Notes under the pieces: generated by a model
Told to the model about the DNA's origin: nothing
Databases searched by the model: none
The model's input: the letters and a program-made list of their open reading frames with translations, nothing else
Source of the DNA: Lindgomyces ingoldianus
Lineage: Eukaryota > Ascomycota > Dothideomycetes > Pleosporales > Lindgomycetaceae
NCBI RefSeq assembly: GCF_010093535.1
Contig: NW_022985174.1
Coordinates: 225,837-289,836, forward strand
Length of the DNA: 64,000 bases
Direction: 5' to 3'
Part shown: positions 1 through 10,681 of the stretch, one piece after another
How the letters are laid out: each line of letters starts with the position of its first letter
Position numbering within the stretch: the first letter of the stretch is position 1
Translations under genes and position numbers: made by a program

Positions 1-149
1 CAGCAGCATACCTAGATACAGAGGGAATAACTTACATACTATAACCACCAGAAAGGCTAGTATTAGCTATCCATGCACAGCAGCATACCTAGACACAGAG
101 GGAATAACTTACAGTCTATAACCACCAGAAAGGCTAGCATTAGCTATCC
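1..149. repeat. 77-bp direct repeat, two copies
   Basis: Two copies of the same sequence lie head to tail: about 1-73 and 78-149, offset by 77 bp, differing at a few positions (for example agatac against agacac, and catact against cagtct). The left copy starts at the window edge, so more copies may lie upstream. No coding function is visible; it looks like a remnant of a minisatellite or of a duplicated element end. Confidence 0.85.
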
Positions 150-3100
150 GCAAAAGAATACATGTATCAATCTCACCTACGTTACTCATTTCAAAGACTC
201 TATAACTATAGATTGTTTATACAACTGGAATCTGTTCAACTCTCTGGTAAGCGCTCACCCCTTAAACTTCCTTTTTCTCGAGCTAGCTCACACCCAGCTA
301 AACAATTGGGGCAGTTTATACTTGCGCTGCCGTATGGAATTTAAAGTCTAGATGAGACAGGTAGAGTAGAAATGGGAGACTGTGACTTAGCGGCTTGAAT
401 GTTAGGTCGAAACCATACCACTAGTGGGTCTGTGCAAATTTACCCCTCATTCCACGTGATCAAAATCCAAGGCCCTAGATCCCCCTATGCTAATTAGCAA
501 AGAGCACATCTTAGTGACATAGTCTGTAGCGCTGCTAGTAGTCCACCCATAAGCAGATACGAGATAATCGAGCGCAGCGTTGATAAAGGTCTAGCAGTTT
601 CTGAGAATATGGACAGCACCCTGTAGGGTCTAGGGCGGGTCGAGGTTAGCCGCATTGCATCAGAACAAACCGCCTTCTACAACAGCATGCTTAACGGCGT
701 TGCTGTTCTTTATCGCATGTGTTTATACCAGCCCTTTATCCACAGAAAGAAAGAACAAGTTAGAAGATTAATAACATCATATCACACAAAAGTAGCGTCA
801 CCACAAATGGAAGCAGCTTCGCTAAAAATTAGAACTGCATTGGGAGCGTTCTCACGTTAATTAAAGCAGAACAGCATCACTTTAAGAGCTAAAGCACTAT
901 CGCATTAGACGTATGCATTGGCCACACGTTTTCTCTACGCTCTATGCTGTACAGATTGCGGCGTCAAAAGGAGTAGCAAAGCTTGCAGAGAATGCAAAAG
1001 TACACTTACAAGTCAGCTATTGTGAACATTTTCCCTATATGCTTTCCACCGCTAGCAGGTACGATGGTCGACTAGAACCAGCCACACCCTTGCCATAAAC
1101 GTCTAGAATGGATGGCGTTGGGAAGAGATATAAAGATCATTTCCAGTGACAGAAGACGACATGCAGCCTAAGATAGCGTAGTGCCGTGCTAAGCATAGCC
1201 AGCATCACAGCTTTGCTAGTACTCATCCCTTATAAACATAAACAATTCTAACTCCTTATGACCCTTAAAGGTTAAACTAGAGCACATCTCTACAACCTTA
1301 AAGATTGCAGTGCCCATGAAAGAAGCTATTAGTTTTTTTACTATACAACAGCTGTATTACCTAAACATATCAAGCCTTTCTACCTTTATATGCGCTTGTA
1401 ACAACGGCGTTCCGCCAGTGACGCTTAACCCACTTGCTGAAGCACAGGCTTTAATTTCAGGGCCGCCGCACTCTATCTTATCTTATACCTCTCTTACCTC
1501 TCCTATTGTATCGTATTCCCCTTCAACAAGCTGAGACTAGCTCTCGGCTGCTGCTTGGTCTTGGAATAGGCTCTGGTGGGCTCGAAATGCATGAGGACGT
1601 GGCGGGCTTGATCAGGTCTTTCGTTCAGTCGGCGGAGGGGATAACGGTGGATTTTTGGGCTCGAGAGCGACGTGGATGGTATGTCTCCATGTTACGAAAG
1701 TAGGTATCAGTATGCATTGGACCGCATCTCGAAGTTGTACGATGGCTGTGTCGAAGCTGGTTTCGACACACGTTGGCTGACTAAACAAGCGCCAAGCGCC
1801 TTAAGTCTTGACACTGCTCCCAATCCCAAGCCGGATTTAATTATATTCCGAGCGCTTGTCGCATTCGCCGGGATCAGTCATTTGCTTCCGCTGGAAGTAC
1901 CAATCGACATGGCGCCCTTGCATAGATTTGCCCACAATAGCGCACAGAGAGCTAATACTGACTTCTGAGCGTCAGAGGGAGATTCTAAAGCTCAGACAAG
2001 GTTATTCTATAAAGTTTAGAGTTATAAAGGCTTAAAGTTAGCGCTGTACAAATTAGGTCTAGAGGCGACAATGCAAACGTAATTTTTAGAGATGAGCAGA
2101 TGATAAACATTCAGAATTAGCTACAGCAGATTGTTTTTATTAAAATATAGCAATATTTCGTTGTGCACGTGGCTTTCCAGTTGCTGAAAGTTAAGAACCC
2201 CAGGGTGTCTCACTACGCAGGGATGCACGTTACAATACGCTTTCAAGCGTCTCGGAGATGCTAGCCATGGTTGGAGGATGAGAATTGTTTTTCTTCCACA
2301 TCTTCATCGATTTCGAGGGGGCTGAACAAGGCGCAGGACAATCCGGTTCAGCCACAGACATATCTCAGAAGCAACTTTCTAGAGTCTTGCATTCGAAATC
2401 CAAGACAAAGTTCGAGTTGTGAGCATCGAATGCTCCACCAGCCCCTGAAATTACGACGTCTTCCATGCGAGGAGACCGGTACCCGTTACTTCGCATGACG
2501 CATCCTAGAGAGGAGGTGCTCGCCATCGCCGCATATGTAAGCTCTTCGAATCAATGCTAACTTCCAACGCCCAGCTCTTCTCATATTCACCCTAACTGTA
2601 GCTTTTAGTCATGCCTTTACGAAAGCCCACGGCTCCCCAACGTGAGATTCAGTAAATTCACATCTATATAGAATTTGACTGTTACTATCTCCACAACCAC
2701 CCCCCTGCACCCTTTCTAGTAGTCTTCATTAGATTTGTATCATGCGCTAGTATCTCCTCCTGCTGTTTTTTGCAACATTTTTAGCCCTGTAGCTGTTGTT
2801 ATAACCGGTCAAAGTTGTCACTTTTACCTGTGCGGGACCATCAGGGTAACTTTATTCCGCGAATCTCTAATGCTATTTCTACCCTCTTTTCTTCTTTTCT
2901 TCTTCTTCTCTCTGTACTTTCTCCCTGTACCGTCTCCCCTCACGAACAGTATGTATTTTGTTACTATATAGTCTTGCTACAGGTGTTAACAACTGCAAAT
3001 ATAGTAGGTATATACTTTTTTCATTGCCAGTCATTTCTTGCCACGTAGTCCCGCTGCAGTTCTTAGAGACTGGCTGTACGGTCCGTCGCCGTCCTTGCTG

Positions 3101-3311
3101 TTGTCTGCCTCCGCCTCTCTATCGCCGCAAAGACTCTATCATGACCCACCGCAGCCTCCTCCACCGCCTGCAGCTATTCACCTACTTACTCCTATAGATG
3201 ATAGCCTCCAGGATAAGGATCTTCTTGCTGCTGTTACAGACCCCTCAACTATTTTGCTAGCACAACTGAGCACAACTGCTAGTTCCGCTTCTTGAACTGG
3301 CGCTTAACTAT
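150..3311. other. Gene-poor region with decayed sequence
   Basis: Only short open frames occur, none with a start, splice pattern or family I recognise, apart from the coding-like relic entered separately at 1580-1968. The base composition is AT-leaning with pyrimidine-rich stretches around 2860-2940. It is best read as degenerate repeat or subterminal/intergenic sequence next to the LTR-like tandem at 3313-3926. Confidence 0.5.
1580..1968 (+). pseudogene. Coding-like relic of unknown family, frameshifted
   Basis: Two overlapping frames look protein-like and would join through one frameshift near 1675-1700. The first gives a segment with HEDVAGLIRSFVQSAEGITV. The second gives YALDRISKLYDGCVEAGFDT followed by a stretch ending in a stop at 1966-1968. 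The amino-acid composition is that of a folded soluble protein, unlike the surrounding noise. I do not recognise the family. No plausible intron restores the frame, so I read it as a fragment of a dead or transposed gene. Confidence 0.3.
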
Positions 3312-3373
3312 AATGGGCTGGTGCCTAGGGGTACCAGCTAGAGCTTAGCTGGCAGCGTTAGGAAAGGCATAAA

Positions 3374-3434
3374 GCAAATTGCAATAAACTCCAGTAGATT
3401 GCAAGTAGATTACAGCAACGTGCGGCAAACCGCC
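3374..3434 (+). repeat. 10-bp satellite, six units (copy A)
   Basis: Six degenerate units with consensus near GCAAACTGCA, including GCAAATTGCA, GCAACGTGCG and GCAAACCGCC, inside the first LTR-like unit. Confidence 0.65.
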
Positions 3435-3651
3435 GTACCACCAGGTGTGTTGCAAGTGGCGCTAGCTTGTTGACAACGCTACCCCTACAACAGCTAGGTG
3501 TTGCAGTATAAAACCTGGTTTAGTAGTAAGGACACAGTTTTCTTCACTAAATTCAACAATATTTCTACTTTTCCCTCGCTGGCCCTCGGGACTGGAAAAT
3601 GGGCTGGTGCCTTGGCTAGAGATTAGCTGGCAGCGTTAGGAAAGGCATAAA

Positions 3652-3761
3652 GCAAATTGCAGCAAACTACAGCAAACTACAGCAACTTGTAGCAAACTGC
3701 GGTAAATTGTAGCAAAATGTAATAAACTGCAGTATATTACAGCAACGTGCAGCAAACTGCA
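3652..3761 (+). repeat. 10-bp satellite, eleven units (copy B)
   Basis: Exactly eleven consecutive 10-bp units fill 110 bp: for example GCAAATTGCA, GCAAACTACA (twice), GCAACTTGTA, GCAAACTGCG and GCAACGTGCA. The units are near-palindromic and one helical turn long. The same array has only six units in the neighbouring duplicate. Confidence 0.8.
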
Positions 3762-3926
3762 GTACAGATCAGTTGTGTTGCAAGTAGCGCTAACTATCTT
3801 GTTAATAACGCTATCCCTAATCTAGCTAGATGTTGGGTATAAAACCTGGTTCAATAGTAAGGACACAGTTTTCTTCACTAAATTCAACACTATTTCTACT
3901 TTCCCCTCGCTGGCCCTCGGGACTGG

Positions 3927-5386
3927 CATTTTAATACAGCATTCATCTCTTTCTCCGCAGTCATCAAACCCGGCAGCTTGGATTTAATCCCGGGGAGACA
4001 ACGTGACGACGATGTATAGAATATTTCCTCAGGACGCCGGCCCGAGCCTATAGTAAGAGCTACTAAGTGTTTTAGAGACTACTCGTTGGACTGAGAGAGT
4101 TGTGAGGACCTAAGCGGAGAGTAGAAATTGCAGAAGATGCCAGCGAAGAATTGGAGCACATAATATACGGGAGATGCTCACCATCACGCCTTGATTCCTT
4201 CACACCACAAACACTCGCATCCCCTGGAATCCCCATTCCTCCTTAGTCGCCCAATCCTAGACTAAAGTTGCATAAACTGTGCCCAGTGCCTCCCCCTCCC
4301 AGCTACGAGTTTTCTGTCACAGTCGTTTTGAAGCCCGGGACCTACGCCCCGGCATTTGTAGACGTGTAAGCCTCTTGTAAACCTCCACCCTGTTCCCTTC
4401 TAATAATTCTACCACCTCTAAACTTCCACACAGCAGCATAATTCCGCGCTGCTTGATGTATAATCCCATTCCACTACGGCGCCAACTTAGATCCCATGAT
4501 GGTAGCTTTGAAGTCCCATAGACAGACATAGAGACCGCAAACATGAAGAACTTTTGAATTATTTTTGAGCTCAAGTCTCAAAGAGAGCCATTGTTATCTA
4601 GACCTAGTCTTTTCAGAGGTCCGTAGCGGACTTCTTTGCAAAGTAGAGGGGAAGGAAGAGCGAAGAATGAGCTAGGTTTATACAGAACTAGGTTGATACA
4701 AGGCTAGGGCTGGGGTTGGATCTATGATGGATATGACATAATCCAGAAAGACATGCACGTGAAGCCATGAGCAAGATGCGGGACAAGCAACCTAGAGGAT
4801 GACTTTGCATGTAAAGGCCCATGGAATCACGGCGATTTCGACGCAAGGACCGAACAGGGCCTAACACCACATAACGCAGCAAACTAGCTTTCCAAGAAAC
4901 TCACTCACAAAAGCTCTGCAAATCATACCAATACGTTCATGAATTACTCCATTCCAAACCAAAATCTATGTATAGCTAGCAATCACCATTCAATGCAATT
5001 GCTCTGAATCATTTCTCTCTCATCTATCATCTAATCAGATTTCGCATGAACAAACGAGGTCTAAGTCCCCCAAATTGGGCCCTCGAGGATCTTTGAAAAG
5101 CGAGGGTATTAGGAACGCCTTGCCATGCCATGTCATGCTATAAAACGCCGGGAAATCGAGTACTTTTGCCTCCTATGACTGGGAACGAGAATAAGGACGG
5201 AAATAGAGTTGTAACGCCGACATCTAGAGCGTGGAGCTGGGGTGAAACAGAGGAGGGTGGTAAGAGGATATTTATAGGCGAGCCGAGTGTGGGGTTGTAA
5301 ATATGTAGGTATGGCTTGCCGATGACGAGCTGCAAGTCTTGTTGAGAATAGAACCAGAGATGCTGAGGGAATCTGGGGGCGCGCGG
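3927..5386. other. Intergenic, nothing recognised
   Basis: Short frames on both strands have no family resemblance or splice structure. The last few hundred bases hold the presumed 3' flank of the PRELI-domain gene, which ends at 5387 on the minus strand. Confidence 0.5.
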
Positions 5387-6061
5387 TTATATCCTCGCCT
5401 CTTGGAGAATCTTAGACTCTTGTTGTAATCTCAACATCTCCCGCTGTTCCGCAAACACCTTCCGACTCATCTCGAGCACCATTTCGAATCCCTCTTTCCC
5501 TTTCGCCGCGTTCTGCTGGAATCTCTCCACCGTAAACTGCTCGATGCTGTTCTTGATCTTCTGCCAGCCGCCACAAAGCGCGGTGATCTCGGCGCGCTGA
5601 ACGAAGTTTGTTTTTGCGTCGGGTGCGGACGATGAAGGCTGGTACACGCACGTCTCCCGCACGGAGAGCACGTCTGACCACGTTATGTTCATTGCGCACA
5701 TGGTAACTTTCTTGTGCGCGGGGTCAACGTAGGATGTTTCATACACGAGCGACGTGTCTTGGCCCCCCAGAATCGAGAGTACCCATTTCGGTGCTGATTG
5801 CTTGCAGGTGATGAGGCGCTCGGTTCGAAGCTATATAAAGAACGAGTCAGCGTGAAACGAAAATTATGGTGACTTTGACGGGGCGGTGAAGGAGCGGGAA
5901 TCACTGACGATGCCGGTGTGAGGGTCTATTGTCCGGGAAATTGTATCGACGGCGATGACATGCGGTGTCTTCTCATTCCAGGGCCCATATTTGCGCCAAT
6001 TCGATGTCGAGACTTCTTCCCAGGAGTAGTCGAATTCTGAGGATTGTTGGAAGATCTTCAT
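5387..6061 (-). CDS. PRELI/MSF1-domain mitochondrial lipid-transfer protein (Ups2/Ups3/Slmo-like)
   Basis: Two exons, 6061-5909 and 5830-5387, encode 198 residues; the 78-nt intron has a GTCAGT donor and TATATAG acceptor. The protein opens MKIFQQSSEFDYSWEEVSTS, followed by NWRKYGPWN and VDTISR, the standard start of PRELI/MSF1 domains, and continues across the junction as HTGI/LRTERLITC and SAPKWVLSILGG. The domain fills the first 165 residues or so; the tail is helical and Glu/Gln-rich. Known members act in the mitochondrial intermembrane space, carrying phosphatidic acid or phosphatidylserine with an Mdm35/TRIAP1 partner. The N-terminal form fits the Slmo/Ups2-Ups3 branch better than Ups1, but I cannot settle the branch without a tree. 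Confidence 0.9.
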
Positions 6062-7331
6062 GGTGAACCGGGAATGCTCGGAGACGCGGTGAAGGGAGAG
6101 GCGACGAGCGGGCGCTCAAGCCAGCCACCAGGCTTTGATCAAAAGCTAGTGTGCTCCGGATTGATAGCAAAATAGTGGGATTAACGGGGATATTGGGGTG
6201 TCGAGTGTTGTGTTGAGTCGCTGATTGAGAATTTAGGGAGGCGTCGATAAAAAACTTCGGCGCGGGCTCGGCAAACGGAAAAAGCAAGGACCAACGAAGC
6301 ACCCGGGGGAGGCAATATCGGGAAAGGCGTAGATGCAATCGTACAGACCGACAAGTCACAGAAATCCACTCAAGTGAATGTATATAGGTGAGCGGTGAAG
6401 CAGTGCAACAGACGGCGTAAAGGAGAGTGAGGATAAAAAGAGTTTGAAGGGCTTTTTTGCACGGAGACAAGGGATCGCTTTTATTTTGGGGGAGTCGCTG
6501 ACGGAATTCGCGCGTCGAGGTTCCAGTCCAGCCTGTGAAAGCTTTTCGGCAGCCACAGCCCAGCATTTCTGCCCAGCACTTTGCCCATCCGCTGCCACAC
6601 ATCCGGCTCCTCGACTATCTAGCCCCCGCCCCCCCGAATGCACCGCTGATCGCCTGCTCCAGCCTTGCCTTGGTAATTACAATATCTTTCGCGCTTCTCC
6701 AAATCTTGGTTGTCGCTGACGTTCGTATCGATCCCGACTCTGTCCGTATGACGCCCTTGTTTCCTAATTTCTGGCGTCTTGTTGGCCAAGCGCAGCCTTG
6801 ACGGAGAATCAATTCAGGGCATCGCGGGGATGAGCGAGTGTTGCCGCATCGGGCCTCGGTTTACGATCGCGGGGTGTGGAATGCTGTTCGCACGGGGATG
6901 TGTCGTGCGAGCTTGAGCGGACGTCATCGGTTGGAGACTTCTTCGCTAAAAGATGGACAGTGACTGATTTGTAATGGAGAGAGGCATCCTTTTGGCTGTC
7001 CATTTAATTCTGGACAAGGGCTATATGGCTTGCTGTTTCTGTCACAGAGCACTAATCAAGGCAAAAGATAAATGGTCGGGAAGTAGTAGTGCTTGCTGCC
7101 TTTTGATAGCTGCCTGTCCCTTAGCGTGCCATCGCCGTCGTCTATCTAGTAGTACAGTTCAAGCGCGTAACGGTCCGCCGTCATGCATTGAAATAATATA
7201 CAGTCATAACAAATGCTTCTGTATGCTTGCTTAAGCCAAACCAGGAGAGGGGTATAAAACTAGAGGTGAGTAAAACACAAACGCCGAATATGCTAGCTAT
7301 GCAATGCTTACGAAACACCTGCTCTCCACGG
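6062..7331. other. Intergenic, shared 5'/3' flanks
   Basis: This holds the promoter and leader of the PRELI-domain gene (minus strand) and the 3' flank of the DJ-1-like gene. The longer open frames here (for example about 5973-6602 on the minus strand) are Pro/Ser/Arg-rich, lack family resemblance and run over the real first exon in another frame, so I do not call them. Confidence 0.5.
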
Positions 7332-8141
7332 CTAGCCGTCGTACTCTTCCAACCCTGCCACTCCAGCTGCTGTCAGCGCGCACTCGACGGCTTCGCTTCT
7401 GTCCCAGAAGTACTCTCTCATCCATGCCGTCACCATGTCCATGGCTGTCATCGCAGAGCTGCTACTCCACAGGTTGCCGTGTCTGGACCACCGGGTTTCC
7501 TGCCAAGAAGTCTCGGGATATCGTTGCTGCAGGTGTGCCAATTGTGAAGCAGGTGCGGCTGCTCGTCTTTCGTGCAGAACTCCTGTCTGCACTAGCGAAA
7601 GAACGCCTGATGAGATGCTCATTATAGCGATTAGATTAGGATTAGATGCTTGAGTGGTGATAAATTCCGAAGCGGAGACTGGGAGTTCGTCTGCGGAAAA
7701 AGATCCAGGGATTATGAGGATGTCGAGTTCCGGCGAATTGTCAAATGAGTTCTACGAATCGTTAGTTGAGCCCGTTTTCCTGATTCAGAGGCTGACCGTG
7801 ACCGGTATACGGGTGGAAGACGTGACAGGAGAAGCACCCTCCCCCCTCTCGTTGATATACCGGATATCGAGCTCATCCACGGCTTGGTACAACGCTGGCT
7901 CTGGAGCGTTCAACTGGCTGATGCGATCCCTGCCAATCATGGCCAGCATGTCGACGGGTGCCAGATCAAGCAACTGAATTCGTTCCTGGCCAAGCAGGAG
8001 GACCCCAATTTTCAGAGAGGATTTTGAGGGAGGGTAGTGATGTATATTCAGGTCTTCCTCAGATGTTGATAATGTTGTACAAAAATAGAAGAGGTCTGCT
8101 TGTGAAGGGAGCTGCGTGTATCCTCGAGGAGTTGAAGTCAT
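7332..8141 (-). CDS. DJ-1/PfpI family protein lacking the nucleophile cysteine
   Basis: Two exons, 8141-7797 and 7751-7332, give 254 residues; the 45-nt intron (GTCAGC..CGTAG) contains an ACTAAC branch site. The protein matches fungal DJ-1/PfpI (class I glutamine amidotransferase-like) proteins: LKIGVLLLG then QLLDLAPVDMLAMIGRD near residues 42-70, LDILIIPG around 124-131, and the C-terminal RHGNLWSSSSAMTAMDMVTA. The nucleophile elbow, usually I-C-T-G or V-C-T-G, reads IMSISSG; Ser162 (codon TCA at 7613-7611) takes the cysteine position. Most members are of unknown substrate. The first 40 residues are not typical and the true start could differ. The open frame is intact, so I call it a gene rather than a pseudogene. 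Confidence 0.82.
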
Positions 8142-9545
8142 GGGTAGAAGGACAATAATGAATGACGGTGATGATTAACAGAGTCTTGATTGGTAAAAGC
8201 GATGATAAGGAAAAAAAAGGAAGTCATCAATGGAGAAATGCGAGAGTGGACTGACTGACGTTCTTACGTTGAAGCCTGAGGATGGAATTTATGTACGCCA
8301 TGGGAGGGAGGCTGGCTGGGAGCCGGGAAAAGAATATTTGGCCATATCTAGGAACGCGTCATGACTAGAAATGAATCACACGCCAACTTGGGGCTGTAAC
8401 AATATGGATCCTTAGAGATACGATATGTGCGTAGAAGCCGCACGGCTCGGTTCCATCCTTAAGGCTGGTCCGGTGGGATCGCTTAGTCGAGGAACGTGTG
8501 AACGGCCCTCCGCGCTTCATCGTGCCGAGCACCAAACGGTGTATGCTAAACGGAGAGTCAGAGGCGCGACGGTTCTACATACCTGTTTGGCTTCAAGTTT
8601 ACGTTCCTCTGCTGAAAGTCTAGTAGCATTGCCTAGAACCGCCGGGGGTACCACGTCCACAGGTGCAACCCATCGTGGCCCGCGCTTGAAATTTCGTCCA
8701 AGGACAAAACTATTAGGAACAGTACTCTCGAATAAACAGCCCAAGACATCCCAAATGGCACTCGTTACAATGCATTGCGTGTGACTTGCGTAGCTTGGTG
8801 CCTAAGGTACGCGTGCTTTGCAAAATGGCTGTTAGAGGCTGTCAGGCAGCAGAATTCTCTGGCCTTTCGTTGGAATAACCTTTGCCGGGAGCGCGGGAAC
8901 ACCGGAATACGAAATGACGGATCCCCAAGCTTGCGAGCGTCAATGACTCTATCAGATAAGATTCGATGGTTGTTTCACGGTGACTTATTCGAAATAGATG
9001 AAGGTGGATGAAGATCGTGGCTAAGGAGACATGTCCCTGAGCGGACGTGGGAGAAGTCGGAACAAACGTGGACCAACTTCCCCTCTGAGCTGCTCACAGG
9101 AACGCCAAATTTTCAGGCACAAACATTTGGAGGTCATGTGGCAAAATTACGATGAGCTCTCGGGAAATAAGAGGTGGCGGAGATGAAAGCGAACCGTGAG
9201 TCAAAATTGATGGATTAGAAATGCGCTTCTGGGGAAATTTTCAACCCGGTTTGACCCTTTCGACGCCGCATGTGACCCTCTCAAAGAGTGAGGAGAAGCG
9301 GTCTTGGCCCACAAGGGGATGAATGAAGCACTGGACCTTGCAGAGCGATATTGGGTTCATGGAGTTTATTCAGGGCCCGAACCACCCCTTTCTTCTATAT
9401 CCCATATCCCACCCAGAAAAGACCCAGTACATGGTCAAGGCATCGGGGAGCAAGCCTGTCACAACATAATGCCAGCCAAAAGACCCATTGTTCCTCGTGA
9501 TACAAATGATACCCAGAACTCCAAAGACAGAAATTGACCAGCGTT
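8142..9545. other. Intergenic, nothing recognised
   Basis: Between the DJ-1-like gene start and the ATX1 stop. Several frames of 60-120 codons exist but none shows a family, splice sites or conserved composition. Confidence 0.5.
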
Positions 9546-9846
9546 TTATACATCCATCGGATTACCATCGGCCTCTCCGGACTTCACGGTTTTGCCAGTC
9601 TTCTTGATCTTTTCGAGGACGGTGGAGTAGTCGAGGGAGTCTTCAGCGACAATTTCGGCAGTCTGGGTATCTAGAGACACGTTGTATGATTTGACGCCTA
9701 CCAAACGAATGTCAGATAAGGCGGGGAAAGAGGAGGGAGACAAGTGTGCGTAGCTCACCATCCAGCTTCTTGAGCACACGCTCGACAGCACCGGAGCAGC
9801 CTCCACAGCTCATGGCGACATTGAATTTGTAGGTGTGTTCCGCCAT
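9546..9846 (-). CDS. ATX1: ATX1 copper metallochaperone
   Basis: Two exons, 9846-9759 and 9697-9546, encode 79 residues; the 61-nt intron has a GTGAGC donor. The protein starts MAEHTYKFNVAMSCGGCSG, so the Cu(I)-binding MxCxxC loop is at residues 12-17 with Cys14 and Cys17. The remainder is one heavy-metal-associated (HMA) fold with GVKSYNVSLDTQTAEI and the lysine-containing loop KKTGKTVKSG. Length is that of fungal Atx1 (about 70-80). Atx1 carries copper in the cytosol to the P-type ATPase Ccc2 in the trans-Golgi for loading multicopper oxidases. Confidence 0.95.
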
Positions 9847-10681
9847 TGCTGTGGATATGTGTGGATAGGAATCAGACTAGGTTATGTAGAGCTGAGGGCA
9901 ACTGCTCGTTGTTTTGGGAGGGGGGTAGGGTGCTTGGAGGGGCTGCGGGGTACTTTGGGTTTGATGAGAGTGATGGAGACAGGGTCGAATGTGACGGGCG
10001 TTGGCGGGCTTTTATGCCTTGCTATGGTCGCTAGAAGCGGTCGGTCACAAAGCACGGAAGCGGCAGTGGGAATGAGCAAGTTTCGCGATGGTGTCGCAAT
10101 CCTCTAGATTACTCTAGATTGTGGCTGCTTCGCTGGCATATAGCCACTCAAGGGAAAGTCGCTGAGCCATCTGTGAGACTGGCGACGCTTCACTAAAGTC
10201 TCGCGCTTGGTACCTTTGTATCAATGGCGCAAACCGTCCGGAGGCGCTATGGCAAGTGACGAGGTTCACCGCCGGCAAACAGTATCGTGCGGCGCAAAAT
10301 GTGCTCATGGAATGGTTGCGGGATGATCGAGGCCCAAAGCGCAACAAAACTGTCACTTTGAGATCTCGGCACTCTAATTAGGGCTGCCTCGGGCATCCCT
10401 CCATCCTCGTGTGGCGCGCCATCCCTGTCGCGACGTCACGGGCCAAGCGGAGCCCCCACAATGGTCACTTTTCTCTAGTACCTCAGTAAACAACAACCAA
10501 CGCTCCAAATACATTTCCGATCAGTGGGAGGCTTCTTCTTCTAGCCTATGAATTCATTCTAGCATCGTCCTAGGGATCACCTGCCAGCTCTCTATACGCC
10601 CGCAGGCCCCCCCAAACGTCCTACCTCACTAGAAATAACGACGACAGCTCCCCCTCATTCCTACTCGAGGGCGCCTTGGAT
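9847..10681. other. Divergent promoter region between ATX1 and palA
   Basis: About 830 bp between the ATX1 start (minus strand) and the palA/Rim20 start (plus strand). A GCCAAG hexamer, the consensus core of PacC/Rim101 sites, occurs near 10442, but a single 6-mer is weak evidence. The leader just before 10682 is pyrimidine-rich. Confidence 0.5.

Larger units (their letters stand above)
3313..3926 (+). repeat. Tandem LTR-like duplication
   Basis: Two copies of one unit follow each other: about 3313-3595 and 3598-3926. Each starts near GGGCTGGTGCC, carries GGCAGCGTTAGGAAAGGC, then a 10-bp satellite, then a TATAAAACCTGG box, then a shared block of about 60 bp ending CCTCGGGACTGG. The TATA-like box followed at a fixed distance by a conserved pyrimidine-rich block resembles the promoter half of a retrotransposon LTR, but no reverse-transcriptase coding sequence is present and no clean TG..CA ends were found. 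The length difference (283 against 329 bp) comes mainly from the satellite. Confidence 0.7.

Noticed and set aside
5973..6602. 209-codon minus-strand frame
   Set aside because: It overlaps the first exon and promoter of the PRELI-domain gene in another frame, is Pro/Ser/Arg-rich and has no family resemblance.
7785..7796. Stop after the first part of the DJ-1-like gene as sign of a pseudogene
   Set aside because: A 45-nt intron with donor, ACTAAC branch site and TAG acceptor removes the stop and restores the family sequence.
10442..10447. GCCAAG as a PacC site upstream of palA
   Set aside because: A single six-base match is expected by chance; no second site or known PacC control of palA supports it.
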